DNA from: Paramecium pentaurelia
Taxonomy: Eukaryota; Ciliophora; Oligohymenophorea; Peniculida; Parameciidae
Reading direction: 5' to 3'
Length of the DNA: 64,000 nucleotides
Assembly: GCA_905183005.1 (NCBI GenBank)
Contig: CAJJDO010000017.1
Location: forward strand, 126,516 to 190,515
The notes beneath the pieces were generated by a model. It was not told the DNA's origin and did not search any database. It saw only the letters and a program-made list of their open reading frames with translations. Of the stretch, positions 1-14,305 are shown one piece after another (the first letter of the stretch is position 1; each line of letters opens with the position of its first letter). Both the position numbers and the translations under genes were made by a program.

Positions 1-1463
1 AAAATGTCTTCCATCTCTAAAGCAATAATTTAAAGTATAATAAATTTGAACTTATAATTTTACAAACCTTTTTCTTTATAATGCATTTTACAATAAAAAA
101 TAGTACTTTCAATATTTGCAATCATTTAATTTTCTCTAATTTATTCATATTGTTAACACATAATATGTAGAGTATCATCTAAACTGGCATCTATTTATTT
201 AATTTCTTAATTCTTTATATTAATGGAATGTGAAACAAATTCTTATTTTTAGTTTAATTCAAATATCATAATTTCATTTTAAAATTATACAATAATACAT
301 GATCTATTTTGAGAAGCTAATAATTATGCATCAGATGTAAAGTGTTCAGGTAATATGACTAATTTATGATCATATGGATATTAAATAGAAATTGCTGAAA
401 TTTAACCTTAAGTATTTTAGACAACAAGATATTTGTGGTTGAATGAAGATAAAAACACAATTTTCTTTATTTGGGTGAAAAGTTAAATTTTGTCATAAAA
501 TTTAATCTCAGAATCTCCTACTCCATATATTTTGATATTTTGTGTATCATATAATATTAGCTATTTAGATGTGCCATCATAAAGTGATTCAATAAGGGCT
601 CCTTGAATTGTAAAACTCTTGAATACTTTTGTTTTCCTCCAATTCATCTATTTAATTAATTAATGAAATTATTCAAATAAATATAATTTTATGTATGAAA
701 TAAAATAAAATAAATATATTGATATTCTTCAAGATAATTAATAATATAAACTAATGAATTCTCTATATACAATTATTTGTTAAAAAATATCTTAATTTAT
801 ATTAATTTCAATTTAAGTAATCAATTAATAAATTAATCATATTTATATATATTTTGTAATATTTCAAATAATGATAAATATGTTGGATTAATGTGAATGA
901 TAATTATAAATATATGTTATTACAAATAAAATACTGTTGGTTCCATAATATAATTATTAATCAGCCAAAAAGATAAAATTAAGTATTTTGATTAATTTCT
1001 CTTAAATTACCTAATGTTTTTAGTTTTGTATTTTTAAAATCATAAATTAAGATCACATAAATATAATTGACATATCAATTCATCACAATTTCTACTACTC
1101 TTTTATATTTGATTGCACAATTTTCCATACATGGATAGAGAGTATGATGAATATGAGATGTTTTTATTGCATCTCTATTCTTTAAACAACTCTTATAACA
1201 AAGAGAAAATCCTAATGTCTTTATTTCATCATTATGTTTATTATCCATGAATAATAAATTAATTTTATAATATTCACTTTAAACTGAATTAGCACAATTC
1301 ACAAAAGTGATTAGAAGAAGATTGGAGGATAGTACATTAAGGACATTAAATTTCTTCTTCTATTTTTGTTTAATTTTTTATATCTGTAGTTTATATATCA
1401 ACTATTGTTTACACTCTAAAATATATGAATAAAAATTACTATTATTTTATTTATTGTTATTAG
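1..1463. other. gene-poor AT-rich stretch with possible gene remnants
   Basis: No confident gene. Two plus-strand stretches look weakly protein-like but are broken by TGA. About 303-606 reads as a polar peptide interrupted by one in-frame TGA. About 1131-1425 starts with ATG and reads as an acidic peptide that needs a frame change to continue. Neither is rescued by a normal 20-35 nt intron. They may be decayed gene pieces or chance, since open frames are long when TGA is the only stop. No telomeric C/A repeat is present at the window edge. Confidence 0.4.
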
Positions 1464-4400
1464 TCATTATTATTTGTATTGTTAATATTGATGTTCAAAT
1501 TAGAATAGAAATTTCCCCATTCTATCAAAGGAATAGTTTTCATAATAGTTGTTAAATATTTTACACTATATGGAGGAACAACCTTACATACATTTTTAGG
1601 TAATCTAAAATACATATATATATATATATTTACATGAAATTAATTTATGAATCAGGATCTTAAGTAAATTAATATGAAATATGGATAGTTTAATTTGTCT
1701 AATTGTTAATCATGAATCGTTTTAATAATTGATCAACTTATATTTATAAATTACATTCTATATTTTATTATTATTATATGTAATCTTCTTAAAATTAATT
1801 AATTTATTATCTTTATCTTAAGATATTCTAATTTTTAAATTAATTATTCTATAATTCATTAATAAAGTCATCATTAACTTATTATTATTCATTATATCCA
1901 GTTTCATTTGAATATATATTTTCATCAATTTCATATTAAATTGTTGATCTTTAAACATTTTCATCATTATTTATTATTAAAAATATATTAGAAGAAGATT
2001 CAATCTTAGATGATTAAATATAAATATTGTCTTTAAGTATTGTATATGGAAATGTTTTGTTACTTTAGAGATTAGGATTAGATTCTATATAATAAACAAG
2101 AGACTCATGAGTTTCTAAAAATACATTATCAATTTGAGTTTCTTCAGAGACTGATCCAGTTTCCATTATTTTACCTATAATATAATTGGGTTAAATAGGA
2201 TCATATAATCTAAGTTTAGTTATTTATTTAAAATTAATTTAAAAAATCTCCCATAATTTGATAGTTTATTTAAATTCTGCTTATTTATTAAATAATATTG
2301 AATCTGTTATTGCTGGATATTTGATGCAATCCTCTTTAAATTCATTTAAAAATGTTTCAAACCAATCAATATATTTAGAATATAGATAACTGGGAGGTGG
2401 TAAATTTATAATATATGAAAAAACTGGTTTATTTTAATTCATTACAGTTAAAAGCATTTTCATCATTAAAATTGCCAAATTTAGATAATTTCTACGATTA
2501 AAAAATAATTAATTTAATATAGATATAGTTTCATCTTGACATCCAATATGTGTTAAATAAGAAATACATTATTATGATAAATTTGTTTAACATCCAGTTT
2601 AATAATTATCTAAATAATTTGGTTATGGATATCCTAATATCCATTATATACGTTCTTATTAGATATTATCATATATATTTAATAAACTTTCTGTCAATTT
2701 TAAAAATTAACCAACATTTTCATAATTAGATATTTAAATTTCCTCTAAAACTATTTCAATTATTTCTCTAGATAATGCTAAATTATTAAAAACCCTTTTT
2801 AAAATTATGGATTCTATAGTATCAAAGTCTTAACATTCTTTTAATGCTTTCTTATAGAAAATTTTTGATTCTAAACATATTTTATCATTTTTTGTTAATT
2901 CATAATTTTAATTTTATAATAAATAGTCTAAGCATTAGAATAATGAACTATAAAATGGAATAACATTTAAATTATTAATTCCAATTTTCTAATCATATAA
3001 ATATTCATAACATTAATTATTTTCCAATCCTTTTGGAGATTACTTTTCCATAAAAAAATCAGCTAATATAGATACTAATTCTATTTAATTAGCAAAGAAT
3101 ATATTAATCTAAGATGATTTAACAAATAATTTCCAAAAATCAAAATATTAAGTAAATTTTGATGCATTTTTTGGAACATCATTTTATAACTTTTATAAAA
3201 GACATACAATGAATTAGACAATAAGTCGTTCAAATTAATCTTCACTTTTATCCTATTCTAATTAAAAAAGTAATGAAGTATTTAACGTAAAAGCATGAAT
3301 GTATATAATAACATTTAAATAATGAAGCATTATTTATTAAATTGCTTAACGAACTTATTAATCTGGAGCACATAATAAAACATTAAAAACTCTTTACATA
3401 TTCTAGATAAATAACTATTAAAATATTGGAAATAATTGAGTTGGTATTATATTTATAAGATTAATTATAACCAATACATAATCCTTTATTGATCCATGAT
3501 CGGATGATCTAGATAACAATTCTATTCCAATATATGTTAAATTAAATAAAAGTATTTATATTTATTCAACATTCTTAACTTATTAATAATTACTATAAAT
3601 TCCAAAATATTAAGGTAATTAATCTGCATTTTTTATTAAATTATACTAACGAGGAAATGGATATACTTCAGCTATTTCCTTAACAAATCTAAAGAATTCA
3701 TCTGAATAAATATGTCTCTCCATCATGAATCTATGATTATCATGTTAAATTTCTCCATACAAAACATCTGATATAAATTATTTAGCCATTGTTTAATAAT
3801 CCATTTTAACAATTAAATTAGAGTTTTGTTCTTATTCACAATCAAACTTTGACATTATTTCTTATTTTTATTCTTCATTACTAAATTTTAATTCTACTGT
3901 TTCCTTTTAAATTCTTTAATAAACTAAAATATAGGCATTAGTACTGCCAACTACTTAAAATCCTTAATTTAATTCACTCTATTTCCCTCCAAAACATTCA
4001 TTAGATAATAAATTTAAATCAAATTCTTCTATCACTGAATCATTAAATTTTAACCATCTATCATCATTTGTATTGATTAAACTATAATAGTGACCACATT
4101 AAGCAGAACCTTAATGAACAACTACTCCTTTTAATTTATACTAATAATAGGAATCTTATTTAAATTCAAAATCAGATAAAGCTTCCCTTGTATATTTAGA
4201 AAGATTCAATAGATGTGGGAATTCTAAAAGAGAACTCAATTTTTCATTCATATATAAATCCAAATTGAATACTATTCTTTATAAATGTATAATCAAAACA
4301 TTAGGTAATTTTGATAAACATTACCTTTTAATTAAATCATTCTTCTATTAACATTACTCACATTTGTAATCTTTAATTATTTCCCCTTAAATCATACTTT

Positions 4401-7400
4401 CAAAAGATTCATAAAGTGATTTAACATCCTTCACTTTTAAAGACAAAGTGTAAAATAAATCAAACTTTTCTCTCATAGTCTAACACCCATTACAAATCAT
4501 TTAACTACATATATATCCACCATAAATAGCTTCAATAAATTACTACCAACCTTTACCCTTTAATTAGTTATCAAGACGATCAAAAAATTGATTTAGAAAT
4601 TCTTAAGCATCCTATTGCATTGAAACATTAACTGGTTAATTTTCATAATCCTTATATGTTAAGCAAAATTAATAAGGATTGAAATCAGCTCTATCACTTA
4701 AATCTAATGAAGCTAACATCTTTTAAAATTAATGAAAAGGATTATCATCTATTTAATATTCAAATCCTTGATTATCTTTATGGAAGATAATCTTTTCCTC
4801 CAATCCATCTTCAGCTCTCAACATACAGTATCTAAATTCAGGTGTCATAAAAAATTATTACATCATAGCATTCATAAAGCAAATGCATCCCAAATTTCTA
4901 ATACCCACAAATCCATGATTACTTTTGGGTATTAGTTTAATTTCAAAACCTTCATACAACCTAATTTATTTTAATACTGTTTATAAATCAATAATTTCTA
5001 AATTGAAATTCTATTTTAAATATTGTATAATTATACGATATACAATTTTTCTGCTTTCTGGAGATTTGCTTTTTACATAATTTTGAGTACTTTATTAATT
5101 AGGATTCATTTGAAATTGAATTAAATTAAAGCAAAATAAATGTACTGTATATAAATACTTTATCAATTATGGTGTTAAAATACTAGAGTCTACAATACAT
5201 AAACTTTCTAGTATTAAAAGTAAACCTATAAGAGTTTTATCAGCTGAAAGAGTTATTCTAGATTCATTTGATTGATAATTCTACAATTTTTCAATAATAT
5301 AATTAGCTAATTCTTAATCACTATATTTTTATTCCAATATTAATTTAGCCAATAAATCAAAATAACATTATGAATCTTTATTTTCATTTGATGGAAATAG
5401 ATCCTTTAACATTAGAATTACTATATTATTTAATTTTGTTTTTTAACATCTAAATATTAGATATAAAGAATTAATAGTGAATTTTCTAATAAGTAATTAT
5501 TTTGGGGCAAATAATAATTGTTAGTATCTTTATTTAATTGAGTTTATCTCTTAAATAAATAAATATGTGCAATTATCTAAATTGAATCCAACTAATGTAG
5601 TAATTAGTATAAGAACATATTCGATAAGTTATTTATCTTCATTAATATCGATAGGTATATTAATCAAATACATAAATAAATTTGTATAATCTAATTTAAT
5701 ATCCAAATCTGATGTTTACTTAACTAATTCTAAGAATTCCTCAGTCTCTTATACTCTTTACCATGCCTTATTATCTTATTCTTAACACTTGCCTTCAATT
5801 AATTAATTTATATTCTCTAAGGATACTGATAGTGGCTATTTAACATGTTTTTGAATCTCAAAGATATTATTATATTGAGATCTAAATTAAGCTGATATAT
5901 GTTTAATAAAAATATTAAGAATTATAAGTTATCCTAGTTTTCTAATAACACTATTTTAATGTTGTAAATTATTCAATATAAGTTATAACTACTTAAAACC
6001 TTATCTTATTATAAAATATCTACAATATTCCTAATCTTAAAGAAGATATTAAATGATTTTTAAAGAATAAATCAATTAATAAGATGTATCTTATGAGAAA
6101 TCTTCAAAATTAATGAGTCTTTATTTAGCAGCAACAAAAATTGGTAAAGAACACAATAGTTTCCAACATTCTTAAGCTATTTTATTAGTTTCTGTCATAA
6201 AGTTACACATCAACTAATAAAATTCTTAATTCTAAATCAAATAATAACGAGGTAATTTTAATTCATCAAGTGTAAAATCACTTGAATTTATTAGAGAAAG
6301 ATCATTTCTATATCCAAATGCATATAAATTCTACCAGACTAACTATATCTTCTATTATTATAAACAACAATCTTCAAAGAATGCTATAAAATTATTTAAT
6401 GTTAGGAATTCCCCTTGAGTACTAAATTAACTAAAGATTTGATGAATCTTTTCTCCTTATTTAATGTTTTCATTTTTTGAAGCTTGAATTCCATATTGAG
6501 TAAATTAATCTATATTCATTCTTCCATCTGTAGAATACTAATTGAAAAGATTCTATATGACTTTCAAAAACATAGGTGATAGTTTATTATTTTCAATAAG
6601 AGGTACTTTTGGAATAGGTTTAGTATTTCTTCTGGATACTTTAATATAATCACTTCTTTTTATGTTTAATTATTTGAGTGTTTTACCATTATCTGTATCT
6701 AGAATGATAATATTATTTCTATGTAACTTAATTTATTCCCAACTAGTTTTAATTTCTTTAGCAATTAATTTACGTAATTCAAATATTGTTAAATTTTAAT
6801 ATACTGTTAAGGTTATATTATTAGATTATTATACATCACCCATATCTTTGATAATATTAATATTAAATTATTCTTCCTTTATTAATCCATCCAAAGATAA
6901 TTATTGACCAATACCATATTTTTCTGTTTAATTTAATAATTCTCTTAAAATATCTAAACATCTTAGAATAATCTAATCATCTTATGTTTTCATTTTTTAA
7001 AGTATTTATTATATAAATTATTCTTATTATGACAAATTCAATTTAACTAATAATTATATAGCTGAATCTAATTATGAATTGAAAACAATATGCCACAAAT
7101 ATTTTATACCTATAATTTCATTTACATCTACCATTATTTTAAAATCCATTTATTCATCTTTTTCTTAAGCATTAGCATTTGCCATACTCTATAAATTTCC
7201 ATAATCATCACATAATTAATTAAGTATTAATTATTATCTTTCAATTCTATAATCTTTTTGATTTACATAATAGAGAATCAATTTAAAACATTTAAATGCA
7301 TTTTCATTAAGATGAGAATCTGATTTGAGAAATCTCTAATAAAAATCATTTAATTGTATAGAACTGAAACGCTCATCTTTTTCAATTAAATCACGAAGCC

Positions 7401-9844
7401 AATTGCTAACTATTTCACTTTCTTATTTACAAACAGGTTTTAAAATATGTTTATTCCAAATTTAATCTAAAAATTATTAATCAATCATATCAGCAGCAGT
7501 ACCATAAATCATAATTAAAGTATTAATTAAAAGAAGTCTTTCTTATAATTTATTAATATAAAGAGTCGTTTCATTAACATCATCAGCATTAATATTAAGA
7601 TTTTAAATATATAAATTATTTATACTATCTCTTAATGTATGATGAACCTTTTATTATTAAATCAATCCTTTCATAAATTCATTATCTAAATCATTTTCTT
7701 ATTTATTATTGATTATATTGTTATTGTTATTTTATTATTATTAAATATTATTGTTATCTACTTATGATAATTAATATCTATTATTAAACTATTATATTTT
7801 TTATTATGGTAAAAGTGTACTAATAATTTATTAAAATACTTTTAAGGATGAACATTCAACCTTTTATTATTTTATATTATTAATTAACTTTTAAATCATT
7901 TATAATTTGATATCTTTATCATTTAAAAATTTTATTAATTCTATTAATTAAGTTTTTGATTAATCTTCTAATTTAGTTTTTCCTTATTATCCAGCATATT
8001 CAATAATATCCCATAAAATTTCAATTGATTAACTAAGTAATAAAGATTATTAATTGATTCTATTTTTATTCATTTAACAAAGTAATTGCACATGTTCAAT
8101 TAATATAAGATCTTTTCTTAATAATTTTATTTAATAAAGAAAGTAATTGACTTAATAATCTGACATAAAAGTAGCAATATCATTAAATAATTTAAATATA
8201 ATAGATCTTACTTCTTTATCATTTGATTACATTAGATTCCAAATAATTTATAAATGTTTAAGATTAAAAGCACCATCTATAGTTAAATATATTTTAATTA
8301 ATTCTTTAGTTCTTTCTAATAATTGTAAATGTGTACTATGATGAAATAATGTTTCTAAAATTCCTTATTTTTCTATCCATTATAAAATGTAATCTGATGA
8401 TTAATCTTAATCTGCTTATTTTAATACATCTGTTAATAATTTAAGACCAATTATTTATTTATCTAAAAATTAACAATTAAAACAAATTTAAATAAATTCT
8501 AATCCTAAACTTTACAACCATTCTTTTCTTTAATCATCTTTCATTATTCTATCTAATAGTAATTTATATGCTTAAATAATTATATTAATTTTCTCTCTAC
8601 CCATATTACGAAAAGATTATTCATCAGAATGAAGAATTATTTATCTTAATCCTTATAATTTAGGTATATATTCTTAACAAAAATATCGATATAATTATGC
8701 ATGTATACTACCTAATGCATGCATATAATTAGCCAAAATATCAACTTATTAAACACCTAATATTTATTCAAAACCACCTAGATTTCCAAAATAATTGATA
8801 AATTTAATTAATAATAAACTCTATGAATATCTAGGTCTTAGAATAGCATAAAATTTATTTGTTAAATAATCTTATTCATAAAGTATATCATATGAATCAT
8901 CAACAAATTATTCATTTGTATTATTTTTTCTTGGTATATGATCACCACATAATGCTAATCTAGGATTACATGCTGTTAATTGTTCATAATGATAATTATT
9001 TTAACTTTAAAATTTCTCTTGAGATTAATTATCTTTAATTTCATCTAAAATTGTTTAAAAATGGAATTTAATAGTATAAGTAATAATATTTTCATAATAT
9101 GAACTTTCAATTCTATCAAGAATAGTACTTAAAATCCATTTATCATTTTGAGTTGCTAAAATTGCTTATTTAGTTTATAAAGTAAACATAGAATCTAATC
9201 TCTATGAACGTGTTTAATAAGGCATCAAATATCCACTTTTTATGTTATAGATTTATGAATTTTACTACTCGTTTAAATATCTTACATTCACAAAATCTTC
9301 ATTTCTTTCCTCAACTATACCTCTATTCCAATTTACTCTATTTGTAGATTAACAACTACGAATGCAATCTAAATAAGAGCCAACTTTCAGATTATCAATA
9401 AATTATTTATATTCAATATTTTTAGTATAAGAATATGTCATAAACTATTATTTAATTATAGATATTTACTTAATCATGCCAATTAGTTGATAAATCATTA
9501 TTTTAATAGATCAAACAATTTGGATCCATTATTTTACAAAATATTATACTTATCTTATCATCAAATATGTTTTTATTAATATAAAAAAGCACAGACTTTA
9601 TAAACTTCTCTATCATTATTAGAATTTAATCTGGATAGTTCATATGATTCATTATATAATTAATACTCATGCTAACTAATTCAGGTAGATATTGATCACC
9701 TTCACTTGTTTTTGTCTCATTCATATATTATTATACACCCTACAAAGCTTAAACTATAAGTTCATATTATTAATTAGTTTAAATTGTCTATATTTTCTCT
9801 ATTTCAGAAAGTAAAAGCTTCATATTTTATAATTCTCTACTCAT
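1464..9844 (-). CDS. giant ubiquitin-specific protease (USP9X/USP34-like)
   Basis: Cysteine protease that removes ubiquitin from proteins. About 2783 residues, with one 29-nt intron at 1605-1633; exon length is divisible by three. The catalytic USP domain lies around residues 1640-1960. The Cys box reads GIRNLGCICFMNAMMQQFF near position 4890, followed by a QQDAQEFLNQFFDRL box. The His box SAQCGHYYS near 4095 is followed by a WLKFND segment. The long N-terminal helical part and large size match the USP9X/USP24/USP34 group, which have armadillo-like scaffolds. In the Cys box the usual NT before the catalytic Cys is CI. TAA and TAG codons are frequent throughout. The family call is firm; the exact orthologue is not. 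Confidence 0.92.
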
Positions 9845-9918
9845 TTTATTTTTATTAATATATAACATACATATACACATAATAAATTGAACTCAATGTT
9901 TAAATAGTAATTAAAAAA

Positions 9919-11000
9919 TCAAAACAATTGTTTTAGGTACTCATACATCATATACACTAAGCCAGAATGCATTGTAACCTTAGCAATTCTAGGTTAATAT
10001 CCCTTAAATAACCCTTTCAAACCTTCTTCATTATAGATGTTCTATAAAATTTCCATCGAAGCCATCTATCTATTTGATCCAAAATCACTTCTTGTACTAA
10101 CTTGTTTTCTTGTCTTTACTACATCTAAAGGAAGTGTCATTGTTGCAGTAACACTACTTGCTAACATTGCTGAAAGAAGATTCACTCCATTAGGCATATC
10201 TATTAAAATCTTTCCTATTTCAATTTTTAAATTCTCTAGAAGACTCCAATAAATGCAGGAAAATAAAATATCTCTTTAAATTGTTATTAAATAAGCTGAA
10301 TGGAGTTAAGTCCCTAATTGAATATTTTTCATTTTCGAATATCCCACTGTTGATGATTATAATACCTTCCAATATTCCAAGGGAAATGTTACTAAAAATA
10401 TACTTCAAATATCTTACTTGTTGTTGTCAATGCTCTACTAAATGAACTAGCCAATAAAGGAACTATCAATCTACTTGAAGGCAATTCTAATTATTATAAG
10501 AATTTCCTTGTTCTCTCATAAAACATGAAGTAGCATACATTTGATGCTCCTGCTTATAATACTGCATATCTCCATCCATTGAAGAATGTTGATGCTCCTT
10601 CATGTATATATATATGTTAAAAGGCCTAAACAAGAGAGTTTGTAGTAATGCAAGTACAATTCTAATAAATTTTAATTAAGGGGTTTGTGGCCTGAGATTT
10701 TCCGATAATATTAATCATTCTGTGCGGTTTCCATAAATTCAATGATTTCGAGAGCATTCCATAATGATGTAATTAATGTCTTGTTGGTTGACCTGTTAAT
10801 GCTATTTCATGAATATATTTAAATTTTGGTTTGCTTCTTTGAGGATTTCTATGATGTTAATGCTCATGACAATGCATTTTGTCTACTTACAATCTGATTT
10901 TTAAGACTTCAAATGGATTACTAATGATTGTGCTAATCACACTAGCCAATCCAGATGAAATAATAATTGTAGTGGAACTTAAATGATCCCCTTATTTCAT
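9919..11000 (-). CDS. mitochondrial carrier family protein (SLC25A39/40-like)
   Basis: Inner mitochondrial membrane solute carrier of about 351 residues, with one 26-nt intron at 10392-10417. The three repeats carry recognisable signature motifs. Repeat 1 has NPFEVLKIRLQ near the N-terminus. Repeat 2 has FPLEYWKVL just after the intron. Repeat 3 has LPLDVVKTRKQV, followed by EGLKGLFKGYQPRIAKV. The segment IQRDILFSCIYW in repeat 2 and the last repeat resemble the SLC25A39/40/MTM1 branch, linked to mitochondrial glutathione and manganese handling. The branch call is an inference from motif likeness. It ends 75 bp from the start of the upstream-lying USP gene. Confidence 0.85.
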
Positions 11001-11025
11001 TAAATAAATATTATTGTTTATTATG

Positions 11026-11340
11026 TCATATTATTAATGATATTTAAATTAGATTCATTATAAAATTATTAAGATTCTTTTTAATTATATTAATTGTTTG
11101 ACATTATTCTAATTCTCTTTTTAAACAATTAATATATTTATTATCAAAAATTCCTTAATCTAAAAACTTTTAATAAAGTTATTACAAATCTGTTAAATCA
11201 TATGTATTATTTATAATATTTAATATATTATCATACTTCTTATGTATTAATTATTACTAATTTAATATTAAATTTAATGGCAGTCTCTAAATAATCATAG
11301 ATAAATATCTTATTCTAAAAAAGACATAAAAGTATTTCAT
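11026..11340 (-). CDS. small hypothetical protein (104 aa)
   Basis: Unspliced ORF of 104 residues whose stop lies 26 bp from the start of the carrier gene. It begins MKYFYVFFRIRYL, a basic/hydrophobic N-terminus that could be a mitochondrial presequence. The rest is a helical, Leu/Gln/Lys-rich body (DLTDLQQLYQKFLDQGIFD). I do not recognise a family. The smooth amino-acid make-up and clean start and stop argue that it is real. Short size and AT-rich composition keep confidence moderate. Confidence 0.45.
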
Positions 11341-11932
11341 TTTTAATACTATTATAATGGCTTATATAATCAGTTCATTTCAAATATTACTGATACATGG
11401 AATGTATTATTTTTATACATTTAATATATTTATTGCAAATGTCAATATTATTAATACAAAGACTTAAATTAAAAATTATATATGGAATATTAAAAATTGA
11501 ATATGTTCATGATTTTAAACAATTATTAATATAGAGGGGTTCAAGCCAAAATTGAAACTATAATCTTTCTTTTTAATATATTAAATTATTAATAAATTTT
11601 CTATCTTATTAATTGGAAACTTAGAATACTTTTTGAAAAATATTAATATGTTCTTAGAATTATTTATAATATAAATGTCATTTAAAATTTTATGTTAAAT
11701 AATAATAATATTTCATTTATAATTATATTATAAGAAATACCATTATTTTAATAGTTATAATTAAGAATAAATATTATATTAGTTTATTTAGTGAGTATAA
11801 TGTAAAAATTGATAGCAACCTTAAAATATAATTGCAATGAAATAAGTGATTTATAAAAGATTACAATATTAGATTAATAATTATATATAATTTAGTATAA
11901 AGTTATTGTAAAGCTTATTTTCTAATATAAAA
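11341..11932. other. AT-rich intergenic region
   Basis: About 590 bp of very AT-rich sequence. It lies upstream of the small gene at 11026-11340 and downstream of the gene at 11933-12454, both on the minus strand. I see no protein-like frame, RNA gene or repeat beyond simple A/T runs. Confidence 0.5.
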
Positions 11933-12454
11933 TCATTGCATATAATAATATATTTTAGGTTTTCCTTAATGATTGATTATAATAACTTTTGACATACTAT
12001 TTTTTTTGACCTTTTTTTATGATGTAAAATGCATTTTATTTACAATATTGTTATCACATAATTATTTACAATTAATTGTTTGTTTATTAGAAGTTCTTCT
12101 CATTTGAATCTCTTCAATTGTGTTCATTTCCCAATCATCAAGTGTTTACATATATTTAGTTTATGATGTCAATCTTTTACAATCTAAATATGTTCTATTT
12201 TTCTGAAATCCTGTTGTAACTCTGCTATAAGGTCTTTCATCATGCATTTTAGGTATAATAGCAGAGATTTTCATAGCTGATTCATTTGTAGTGAAAGATT
12301 GACCTGTGCTGAGTGTGGCTCTTGAAGGAAATAGAGATGATAATTTTGGTTATGAGCTACTTATTTTGGTTACTCGAAAGATGTTTTCAGATGATGAAGA
12401 TTTATTCTGAGGAGAATATAGTTCAGAAATTAATCTGTAGTGTTTTACTTGCAT
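11933..12454 (-). CDS. hypothetical protein, Ser/Thr/Lys-rich (173 aa)
   Basis: Unspliced ORF of 173 residues starting MQVKHYRLISELYSPQ. The first half is rich in Ser and Thr with basic residues and looks disordered. The centre has PKMHDERPYSRVTTGFQ and a short acidic helix DDWEMNTIEEIQMRR. It is transcribed divergently from the methyltransferase gene, with only 61 bp between the two start codons, so they probably share a promoter. I do not recognise a family. Confidence 0.6.
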
Positions 12455-12515
12455 TTTAATATAAATATATAAATTTAAAAAACATATAAAACATAATTTA
12501 TTTAATCATATTCAA

Positions 12516-13266
12516 ATGTCACAATACGGTAAAGCAGAATATTGGGAAGAAAGATATACAAGGTATTTATATTTGATATGAGAATATAGAGATCCTGAAC
12601 CATTTGATTGGTATCAAAGATTTGCAGGGATCAAAGATCTTGTTTAAGCTTGTTTCACTCCTGAAAGTAAACTATTAAATGTTGGGGCAGGGAATTCAAG
12701 TAAAGAATATATTTAGAGATAATTTTAGGGTTGAGTGAAGAAATGTTCGATGAAGGTTATTAGAACATTACAAATATTGATATTTCTCATGTTGTTACAA
12801 AAGCAATGTAAGAGAAGTACAAGGATAAAGGACCAAATTTTAAATGTACAAATTGATTAAATGTAGATCTTCATATGGATGCAAGAGCAATGGAATTTGA
12901 AGATGGATCATTCGATGGCGCAATTGATAAAGGAACTCTTGATGCTATTTTGGTAAAAGTTATAATTTACTTAAGTGTGGAGAATCATCATCATCCAATG
13001 CTTAAAAAGTTATTTAAGAAGTTCATAGAGTTTTAGGACCAAAAGGAGTATATTTTGCAATTTCTTATGGTCTACCTGAACACAGACTTTAATATTTGGA
13101 AAAGCCAGAATATGATTGGTATTATTTAAATGAATACAATTAAATTAGGAATGTAATAGTTAAATAGGTTCATAAACCAACAATTTCAACTTCTATTGCA
13201 ATTACTAATGAAGATAAAGATGCACCGAATGTTCATTATATCTATATATGCACTAAAGTAAATTGA
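12516..13266 (+). CDS. SAM-dependent methyltransferase, EEF1AKMT4/METTL13-like
   Basis: Probable class I methyltransferase of 216 residues, built from five exons with introns of 27, 29, 21 and 23 nt (first at 12563-12589); exon length is divisible by three. The N-terminus has the family hallmark AEYWEERYT followed by PFDWYQRF. Motif I reads LLNVGAGNSRLSEEMF, corresponding to the usual GxGxS(x)LSE loop that binds S-adenosylmethionine. A later segment FDGAIDKGTLDAIL matches the post-motif region of this family, whose animal members methylate lysines of elongation factor eEF1A. The substrate here is an inference. It shares a 61-bp divergent start region with the minus-strand gene. Confidence 0.85.
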
Positions 13267-13323
13267 AATTATTATGATTTTAGGGATAATAAAAAGGAGT
13301 TAAATAATGAATGGAATTTGAAT

Positions 13324-13342
13324 TATATATATATATATATAT
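13324..13342. repeat. short (TA)n tract
   Basis: About 19 bp of alternating T and A in the 110-bp gap between the convergent methyltransferase and cyclin genes. Such runs recur between genes in this window and have no assigned role. Confidence 0.8.
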
Positions 13343-13376
13343 AATCATTTAGGAATAAATTGTATTACAAAATAAA

Positions 13377-14132
13377 TCATTTTTCTAAGAATTATAAACA
13401 TTATTCATAATATTTTAACAATTCTTAAATTTCTTCATAGTCTTTTTGTTATTTTTCTTCATTAATACTAAAGATAGTATACCATGGTTCTCCAGAATCA
13501 AGATCTGATAGAGTCATCTTTAGGTTATCAGAGGCAAGTTAAAAGGAACATAAAACTAATATTTTTGGTTCATAATAGAGACAAGCATTCGTAAAGAATA
13601 GATCATTTAAATAGTTTTATGCACTCTCATGCAATTTAGATAGTTCTCCATGTTATACTGTAATTTTATATTTTGCTTCAATAAAATAGACTTATGGTAC
13701 TATGATATTTAGATCATATCCTATCATTTATAATATATGTGATTCGGCATCAACAATTTTCTCTATCAAAACAGATTGTAAGTCTTCACCTTCTTTACCT
13801 TTACAATATACTATAAAGCATTTAACATATTTATCTATTTCAATTGTATGATCAAACATATCATTATCTTTAGCTGATAGATAAAGGGATGCTAACATAT
13901 AAATATGACGATTAAATTTCCTTAGAGATACTGAATGGGCAAATCTATGGAATATGGATAAAGCCTTTTAATAATAATGATTGAATGTTGGATGATTGCT
14001 ATTTTACAATAAGGTTTCAAGTTTTTAAGAGAAATCATAGGCTTCTTTGTAAAATTTGACTTAATTTTCTAATTGGATGCCATCTTTTTATGATTAAGAT
14101 TATAGCCAAGAATTGTATGATAATAATTTCAT
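13377..14132 (-). CDS. cyclin-box protein
   Basis: Unspliced 251-residue protein resembling cyclins, regulatory partners of cyclin-dependent kinases. The cyclin-box core is visible around residues 60-100. There, ALSIFHRFAHSVSL is followed by FNRHIYMLASLYLSAKDND, matching helices 2 and 3 of the fold. A second helical half follows (EKIVDAESHILQMIGYDLN and LNDLFFTNACLYYEPKILVL). The order and spacing are closest to the transcriptional cyclins (types K, L, T, C), but I cannot assign the subtype. The start ATG gives MKLLSYNSWLQ. The C-terminus is an acidic coiled segment. Confidence 0.75.
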
Positions 14133-14305
14133 GAATTAATTATTTAAATTCTTATGTCTTTATATGATAATTTTATATACATCTTGTAATACTTTTTAAG
14201 TTTTCTTTAGAGTATATCACTTAAATAATGGCAATTCTATAATTAATTAAAGTTATGGGAAATCTTTGTGAAACAAATGAAACAAAAAAACTGACTTCAG
14301 TTTAG

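Noticed and set aside
11521..11560. GGTTCAAGCC near 11535 as a tRNA T-arm
   Set aside because: No matching acceptor, D or anticodon stems could be found around it.
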